From Porphyromonadaceae bacterium UBA7207 (GTDB lineage: Bacteria; Bacteroidota; Bacteroidia; Bacteroidales; Muribaculaceae): a DNA stretch of 6,822 nucleotides. Under the pieces are notes generated by a model, which made no database searches, had not been told where the DNA came from, and saw only the letters and a list, made by a program, of their open reading frames with translations. The DNA lies in the NCBI GenBank assembly GCA_002490635.1, contig DKUJ01000049.1, forward strand, positions 13,456 through 20,277, in the 5' to 3' direction. How positions within the stretch are numbered: position 1 is the stretch's first letter; every line of letters starts with the position of its first letter. Shown here one piece after another: positions 1 to 4,380 of the stretch. The position numbers and the translations under genes are program-made.

Positions 1-24
1 TCTAACCAGCTGAACTACCACACC
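1..24 (-). tRNA. 5' end of a tRNA gene, probably tRNA-Asp (partial)
   Basis: Read on the minus strand, the first 24 bases give a tRNA 5' end: a seven-base acceptor strand GGTGTGG, then TA at positions 8-9, then a D arm GTTC-AGCTGGTTA-GA that runs off the window. The GTAGTTCAG...GGTTAGA signature is characteristic of bacterial tRNA-Asp, whereas most other tRNAs read GTAGCTCAG. The anticodon lies outside the window, so the isotype is inferred. The gene points the same way as the Sus operon and lies beyond its terminator, with its own promoter at 73-104, so it is independently transcribed. The tRNA 5' end faces the operon, which argues against the operon being cargo integrated at the tRNA 3' end from this side. 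Confidence 0.75.
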
Positions 25-72
25 GTTTGTTTTCTCGGTAGGAGAGGCATCAGCTCTTTTGCTTTTGCGCTG

Positions 73-104
73 CAAAGTTAAGCACATTCTCGACTCTGTG
101 CAAA
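73..104 (-). promoter_or_regulatory. Bacteroidales-type promoter for the tRNA gene
   Basis: On the minus strand TTTG (104-101) is followed after 20 bases by TAACTTTG (80-73). This matches the Bacteroides primary sigma-factor consensus, a -33 TTTG and a -7 TAnnTTTG about 19-21 bases apart. Transcription would start near position 66, giving a leader of roughly 40 bases before the mature tRNA 5' end at 24. The leader (25-66) contains only a weak 4-bp hairpin (43-46 with 54-57). The call rests on the exact -7 match, the spacing and the position just upstream of a tRNA. Confidence 0.75.
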
Positions 105-274
105 TATTTCGGCAAAAAAATTGCAGAAAAATTGAAAATAGTCTCTTTTGGCGAATTTGTTGGTTGAATGGGGCACGGAATTCCCGGTTTTCGGGGCTTC
201 GAGGGCTGTCGCGAGCGGTATGGAAAATGAAAAATTCATGAAGCCGTCGGATGAAATTTTTTCCGTGTGGATGC
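105..274. other. Spacer between operon terminator and tRNA promoter, no feature seen
   Basis: The gene-free stretch from 25 to 335 contains the tRNA leader, the tRNA promoter, this spacer, the operon terminator and a 23-base untranslated tail. In the spacer itself I see A/T runs, short chance palindromes (GGAATTCC at 177-184; ATGAA/TTCAT at 227-239) and no coding frame, second promoter, repeat pair or stable RNA fold. A 60-codon frame on the plus strand starting at 59 lies across the tRNA promoter and has no family resemblance. Confidence 0.6.
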
Positions 275-312
275 AAAAAAAGAACGCCCCGTAAGATTCG
301 GAGCGTTCTTTT
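275..312 (-). terminator. Rho-independent terminator of the susCDEF operon
   Basis: On the minus strand AAAAGAACGC (312-303) pairs perfectly with GCGTTCTTTT (287-278), a 10-bp stem. Inside it, after one mismatch, two more G-C pairs (300-301 with 289-290) close a 9-base loop. The 3' arm continues into an uninterrupted run of T from 281 to 275, giving the classic hairpin plus U tract. It begins 23 bases after the SusF stop codon, so it ends the operon transcript before the tRNA. The matching A run on the 5' side makes the structure partly symmetric, but the downstream plus-strand T run is short, so termination is expected mainly for the minus strand. Confidence 0.92.
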
Positions 313-335
313 ATCGATTTTAAATCGTGGTGTTC

Positions 336-1820
336 TTATTTCAGAACAGCTTTGGCAGAGGGAGGCACGGTGGTAAAGTCGAGAGTGATGTCGTAGGTGC
401 CGGCGACATCGAGGGTGAGGTTGCCGCCGTTTTCTACGATATTGTCCATTTTGCCGCCGAAGCTGATTGTCCAGGCATGGTTGGCGCAGAACTTGAATTC
501 GCCGGCGGGCATCTCTACACCGTTGATGGTGTACACAACGCCGTTGCGGTCGGGAGTCATGGTGGCGGCTTCGTCTTCCACATTCCAGTCGTTGAAGGCA
601 CCCACGATGCTGATGCTGCTGAGTTCGGCAGCGCTCCATTTCAGGTTCTTCAGGTTGGCTTTCACATAGTAGGTGGCGCGTGCGGGAACTTCCATGTTTC
701 GGGCGTCCTTGGCTTCGGTGAAGCGTTCCATTGTGCCGGAGGTCACACCGTCCTTGGTTGTGGTTTCGGAATCACTGGCTACGCCGTAGAACACGCCGGT
801 GTTTAGGTCGGGCTGGCAGAGGAACTTGAAGCCTTTGGCACAGCGCATCACGCCGCCGTAGTTCACATAGTCGGAAGTGTACAGGCGAAGCATCTTGTCA
901 ACGGTCTGGTAGTAGCCGGTGGCCTGGATCCAGAGGTGTTCGTAGGCGAGGCTTACTTTGTAGGTGTCCTCGTACATGTTCACGGAAATCTGGTATTTGC
1001 CGGCATCGGCAATCACACCGGCATTCACCTCGGCTTCGGGCGACTCGACCAGGCGACCGCTTTCGCTGTCGGTGGCTACGACACCGAAGGCGCCTTCCCA
1101 GTTGCCGGCCTTGTAGGCGCTTTCGGGAATGATTTTCCACGACAGACCTCCGTTGGCGGCCATGTCGGCTGTCACTTCCACGAAGGTGTGGAAGTCGGGA
1201 TAGTCGTAGGGATTGCCTTCCTCATCCTTCTGCATGAGCTGTGCCGACGCGATCTGCCATCCGTTGAAGCTGCCCACCAGGTAGTAGGCGTTTTCCACGG
1301 TGTGTTTCAGCAGCACGGGAGTGAAGGCGAGGGTTGTGGCGCCCAGATAGTAGTCGGGGCCGCCCACACGCACGTTCTCGGTGCCGGCTGTGTTGCTCAC
1401 GTATGCGGCATAGCGGGTATAGAGAGTCACAGCTTCGGGGCTGCGGGAGAATGTTGTGGAGTAGGCGGTCTCGATGTCGTAGACGGAAGCCCTTACCACG
1501 CTGTCCTCGCCGCTGGTTGTTGCCACTTCGGCGGATTTGGCGAAATCTTCGGTGTCGGAGATTTCCATCACGAACTTCAGGGCACGTCCTTCGGGAACGT
1601 TGCTCACGCTGTAGCGGAGCAGCTCTGGCTGTGTGTTGTTCTGGCTGAATGTCACCAGGTCGAGCTTGCCGTCGGTGAGGTCGGTCACGGACAGTCCGCT
1701 GGTCTCGAAAACGGGCTCTTGGTTATTGGACTGTGCGGGAGGATTGGGGAGTGTGTATTCATCGCACGCCGCCATCAGAGCCGCAACAGCCACCATGGCT
1801 ATATATGATATCTTTTTCAT
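336..1820 (-). CDS. susF: SusF-like outer-membrane glycan-binding lipoprotein
   Basis: This 494-residue protein is probably a cell-surface lipoprotein that binds and retains glycan, likely an alpha-glucan, for the SusCD transporter; it has no visible catalytic domain. A signal peptide (1-18, MKK start, hydrophobic VAVAALMAA) ends at lipid-anchor Cys19, followed by acidic DE, as in surface-exported Bacteroidota lipoproteins. An Ig-like N-terminal domain (about 40-165) is followed by three beta-sandwich modules: 178-292 (YYLVGSFNGW, W188 and W241), 295-395 (IQATGYYQ, no matching tryptophans) and 403-494 (SIVGAFNDW, W412 and W450). Ig plus three binding modules at about 490 residues is the architecture of B. 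thetaiotaomicron SusF (about 485). It is the last gene of the operon, 25 bases after SusE and just before the terminator. The ATG is chosen because it gives a complete lipoprotein signal. Assignment to the SusE/SusF family is by motif and context; the exact ligand is inferred. Confidence 0.85.
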   Translation of the reverse strand: MKKISYIAMVAVAALMAACDEYTLPNPPAQSNNQEPVFETSGLSVTDLTDGKLDLVTFSQNNTQPELLRYSVSNVPEGRALKFVMEISDTEDFAKSAEVATTSGEDSVVRASVYDIETAYSTTFSRSPEAVTLYTRYAAYVSNTAGTENVRVGGPDYYLGATTLAFTPVLLKHTVENAYYLVGSFNGWQIASAQLMQKDEEGNPYDYPDFHTFVEVTADMAANGGLSWKIIPESAYKAGNWEGAFGVVATDSESGRLVESPEAEVNAGVIADAGKYQISVNMYEDTYKVSLAYEHLWIQATGYYQTVDKMLRLYTSDYVNYGGVMRCAKGFKFLCQPDLNTGVFYGVASDSETTTKDGVTSGTMERFTEAKDARNMEVPARATYYVKANLKNLKWSAAELSSISIVGAFNDWNVEDEAATMTPDRNGVVYTINGVEMPAGEFKFCANHAWTISFGGKMDNIVENGGNLTLDVAGTYDITLDFTTVPPSAKAVLK

Positions 1821-1845
1821 GTCGTATGCTATGGTTTATCGCGCT
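1821..1845 (-). promoter_or_regulatory. SusE-SusF intergenic gap and SD-less start
   Basis: Only 25 bases separate the SusE stop from the SusF ATG. The upstream sequence, ending ACCATAGCATACGAC, has no AGGAGG-like element, which is normal for Bacteroidota, where initiation relies on an unstructured A/T-rich start region. No promoter motif or terminator is present, so SusF is cotranscribed with SusE. Confidence 0.6.
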
Positions 1846-2775
1846 TTATTTGGCGGTGAAGTGTGCTACGGGAGCATCGTGGTTGGAGAGGTCGATGGTC
1901 ATTTCAATCACGCCGCTGCAGTTGGGGAAGCTGAAAGAGTCTTTGGTCTCGGCAAGCTTGTGGGTGAGCTGTTCACCGGCCTTGAAATCGGGGAATTCCA
2001 CGGGAGTGTCGGAATTGGTGCCACCGGCTGCGCCGAGGGTGAAGAACTGGTTTTCGGGGAGGTCGGCAGGACGGTCCCAGCCGTCGAGTCCCATGTAGAA
2101 GCGGAAGATGGGCGCGTTCTCCTGGAAGTCGATGGTCGCGTGGAAAATGTTGGAATCGATTTCATCGTCGTTCTCTGTCACGCGGTAGGGGATAAGCTTC
2201 TCGGCGTTGGCGGCATCAGGGCCGATCCAGTCCTTGAGATAGTTGCCGATGCAGAAGATATACTTGGGAAGTTTCAGGGCGAAGTAACCCTGGACTTTGT
2301 TCAGCGAAACCACGTTGGATGTGAGCACTTCGGTTTCCTCGATACCGGATATGAAGGCCTGGCCGCGGAAGTACACCTTCTGGATGCCCTTGTCCTCATA
2401 GTTCGATTCGTCGGTTACTCCGTGGAGCTCGCACAGAGCCACGGCAAGGTCGGCATCCTTCAGTGTCATTCGCGACAGGGTGCCGGTGCCGGTGGGGGTG
2501 AGGGTGCGGAAGTCGGCGAAGTCTTCGGTGAGCGACACCTGTGCGCGGTAGCTTGTGATGGCCGAGAAGCCATAGGAAGGCTGGCCGTTGGCTACGATTT
2601 CGAAGGTGCCGTTTTCGCTCAGCTGGTAGTACTGGTCCTGCAGCGGCGGAATGTTGAGTGTGAATGTCTGCGGATCGGGTTTCTGAAGTACAGGCTCGGT
2701 GACGTCGGAGCACGCTCCGGCCATCAGAGCCATGGCGGCAAGAATCCCGGCAGTATATATGTGTGAGATTTTCAT
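1846..2775 (-). CDS. susE: SusE-like outer-membrane glycan-binding lipoprotein (short form)
   Basis: A 309-residue predicted surface lipoprotein that should help capture the glycan for SusCD. The signal peptide (1-21) ends at Cys22 (MAGAC), followed by SDV, a mildly acidic export-type context. Residues about 35-158 look like the Ig-like N-terminal domain of SusE proteins, including the AQVSLTEDFADF stretch. Residues about 163-309 form one binding module with the family pattern: an aromatic strand then IGNYLKDW (W183), and FRFYMGLDGWD (W233) followed by a glycine-rich FFTLGAAGG turn. B. thetaiotaomicron SusE is about 387 residues with two binding modules, so this protein is about 80 residues shorter and appears to have lost one. 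It lies 30 bases after SusD and 25 before SusF. The reading frame is intact, so it is a short form and not a pseudogene. The family call rests on position, lipoprotein signal and module motifs. Confidence 0.8.
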   Translation of the reverse strand: MKISHIYTAGILAAMALMAGACSDVTEPVLQKPDPQTFTLNIPPLQDQYYQLSENGTFEIVANGQPSYGFSAITSYRAQVSLTEDFADFRTLTPTGTGTLSRMTLKDADLAVALCELHGVTDESNYEDKGIQKVYFRGQAFISGIEETEVLTSNVVSLNKVQGYFALKLPKYIFCIGNYLKDWIGPDAANAEKLIPYRVTENDDEIDSNIFHATIDFQENAPIFRFYMGLDGWDRPADLPENQFFTLGAAGGTNSDTPVEFPDFKAGEQLTHKLAETKDSFSFPNCSGVIEMTIDLSNHDAPVAHFTAK

Positions 2776-2805
2776 ACTTGTTGCGATGTTAGGAATGTCA
2801 CAGAA
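2776..2805 (-). promoter_or_regulatory. SusD-SusE intergenic gap and SD-less start
   Basis: The 30-base gap ends ATCGCAACAAGT directly before the SusE ATG. No Shine-Dalgarno sequence, promoter or hairpin terminator is visible, so SusE is read from the SusC/SusD transcript. The end of the leader resembles that before SusD (AACAACGAGTAT): both have a CAAC-plus-AGT block just before ATG. Confidence 0.6.
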
Positions 2806-4347
2806 TTAGTATCCGGGATTCTGGCCCACGGTAGCCACATACTGGGTGGGGATGGGGAAGAGTGCGCGGTACTCGGGGATGGAGGCACCTTCGTAGACGC
2901 CGTTTTTCCACGACCACACGTAGTTGTTGCCGATATAGCGTCCGAAACGGATGAGGTCGCTGCGGCGGTGTCCTTCGAGATAGAGTTCGCACATGCGTTC
3001 CTTAAGCAGGCTCTCGGCGGTGATGGTCTGCACGGGATCGAGGCCAACGCGGGCGCGTACCATGTTGAGGTACTTAAGACCGTCGCAGTCGACGCCGCGG
3101 AGCTGGCATTCGGCGAGCATCAGATATGTGTCGGCGAGGCGGAATATGGGGTAGTCGGTGTTCGACATAGCCACGGCGTTGTTGTTGTCGCCGGCGGTGT
3201 TCTCGTAGTCTTCCTCAGGGCTGTTGGAATACTTGATGATCATGTATCCGCAGGAGTTCACGTCGAATGCGACCAGGTCGGGAATGTCTTCCTGGAAAGT
3301 GCCTTCGTAGATCATGCGGCGGGGATCGTCTTTAAGCGCGCGCGACAACTCGGGGCGGATGCGGAGTCCCGACCATGCGTCGCCGCTATAGTTCAGGCGG
3401 GTGAGCACGTCCTTGGGCACGGTCTCGATCCATGCGCCGGCGGTGAGGTAGGTTGTGCCGCCCCAAGTTTCCATGCGGCCCTGTTCCTGGGGTGCGGCCC
3501 AGAGAATCTCGCCGTTGCCGACATAGCGGTCGTTGGTGGCGCAGAAGAGATACTTGTAGGTGGGAGCCAGCTGGATGCCGGTTTTCACTACTTCCTTGCA
3601 GGCAGCGGCGCATTCATTCCACATGGGAGTGCCGGTGTACACTTCGGCGTTGAGGTACAGCTTGGCCAGGAGCATGTAGCCTGCCTCGCGGCTGATACGG
3701 CCATAGCTCTGCTGTGCTGCGGGCTTGAGGTCGGGGATGGAGTTGCGGAGCTCTTCGGTGATGGCATCGAAAAGTTGCTTGCGGTCGTAGGTGGGGGGGA
3801 TGTCGCCGGTGATGGAGTTCTCGTCCACCCAGGGGCCGCGGCCGAACAGGTCGATCATCTGGTAGTACGACAGACCGCGGATGGCGCGTGCTTCGGCAAT
3901 GCGTGCCTTGGCTTCATCCTCGCCTAGGATGGCTATGCCTCCGGCATTCTGCATCTGGTGGATGAATTCGGCAGCCATCTTGGCGTTGAAGAACTCGCGG
4001 GCGAAGGCGGCGTAGATCCATTCGTTGTCGGAGCTCCAGGTGTTCTTGTTGAGAGGCTGGTAGCCGGGGTCGTTCCACTTTTCGGAGATGAAGCACTCAT
4101 CGGCGGTGATTTCGTTGAGGTTGAAATGCGTGCGGGTGAATGTGCCGGCGCCGCCGTCGGAAGTGGAAATTACGTCGTCGCGGAATAGGTTGCCGTAGAG
4201 GCGGGCCAGGAAGCCGTCCCATTCCGCCTTGTCGGTGATTTCGAGTTTGGTGTTGGGGTCGTTGGGTTTGAGGTCGAGGTCGCCTACGCAGGAGGAGAGC
4301 GACATCACGGCCATAAAGCCAGCAACTATATATTTGGAAAATTTCAT
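2806..4347 (-). CDS. susD: SusD/RagB-family glycan-binding lipoprotein, starch-SusD-like
   Basis: This surface lipoprotein caps the SusC barrel and delivers oligosaccharides to it. The signal peptide ends in canonical lipobox LSSC with Cys20. The alpha-helical TPR fold shows in EARAIRGLSYYQMIDLFG (152-169) and YLNAEVYTG (231-239); the C-terminal SusD hallmarks are RRSDLIRFG (461-469), YVWSWKNG (476-483), LFPIP (496-500) and terminal QNPGY. The 513-residue length is normal for the family (about 500-600). Aligned by eye against my memory of B. thetaiotaomicron starch SusD (551 residues), it matches throughout, notably RTHFNLNEI...DEC (72-85) and WGGTTYL (295-301). Known starch contacts Asp73, Arg81, Asn101, Tyr296 and Trp320 correspond to D64, R72, N92, W295 and W325, whereas Trp96 and Trp98 correspond to I87 and E89. 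The family is certain; an alpha-glucan ligand is a reasonable inference. It follows SusC by 33 bases. Confidence 0.95.
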   Translation of the reverse strand: MKFSKYIVAGFMAVMSLSSCVGDLDLKPNDPNTKLEITDKAEWDGFLARLYGNLFRDDVISTSDGGAGTFTRTHFNLNEITADECFISEKWNDPGYQPLNKNTWSSDNEWIYAAFAREFFNAKMAAEFIHQMQNAGGIAILGEDEAKARIAEARAIRGLSYYQMIDLFGRGPWVDENSITGDIPPTYDRKQLFDAITEELRNSIPDLKPAAQQSYGRISREAGYMLLAKLYLNAEVYTGTPMWNECAAACKEVVKTGIQLAPTYKYLFCATNDRYVGNGEILWAAPQEQGRMETWGGTTYLTAGAWIETVPKDVLTRLNYSGDAWSGLRIRPELSRALKDDPRRMIYEGTFQEDIPDLVAFDVNSCGYMIIKYSNSPEEDYENTAGDNNNAVAMSNTDYPIFRLADTYLMLAECQLRGVDCDGLKYLNMVRARVGLDPVQTITAESLLKERMCELYLEGHRRSDLIRFGRYIGNNYVWSWKNGVYEGASIPEYRALFPIPTQYVATVGQNPGY

Positions 4348-4380
4348 ATACTCGTTGTTTAACTAAGCGTTAGACCATGA
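4348..4380 (-). promoter_or_regulatory. SusC-SusD intergenic gap and SD-less start
   Basis: The 33-base gap reads A/T-rich toward its end (TTAAACAACGAGTAT before the SusD ATG) and has no AGGA-type ribosome-binding site, promoter or terminator. SusC and SusD are therefore expected on one message, as is usual for the pair. Confidence 0.6.

Noticed and set aside
59..241. 60-codon plus-strand frame in the spacer
   Set aside because: It begins at a TTG beside the tRNA promoter and runs across it, and has no recognisable features.
248..265. Imperfect hairpin CGGA...TCCG as a second terminator
   Set aside because: It has only four clean pairs, and there is no T run after it on the minus strand.
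315..327. Palindrome CGATTT-T-AAATCG between the susF stop and the terminator
   Set aside because: The single-base centre leaves little room for a hairpin loop, and it is A/T-rich and short. No binding role can be supported so close to the end of the operon.
1..335. tRNA as an integration site with the operon as mobile cargo
   Set aside because: The tRNA 5' end faces the operon, whereas element integration normally uses the 3' end. No att-like repeat, integrase or insertion sequence is visible.
936..1808. Plus-strand open frame of 290 codons antisense to susF
   Set aside because: This has the same low-complexity Gly/Val/His composition as the other antisense frames and lies wholly within susF; it is a codon-bias shadow.
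1633..2766. Plus-strand open frame of 377 codons antisense to susE and the start of susF
   Set aside because: Its Gly/Val/Glu/His-rich product has no domain or signal motif, and it overlaps two strongly supported lipoprotein genes. Long antisense frames are expected opposite GC-rich genes with strong codon bias.
2968..3927. Plus-strand open frame of 319 codons antisense to susD
   Set aside because: It is antisense to a gene with clear family motifs throughout, has a biased Gly/Val/Ala/His composition, and shows no family resemblance.
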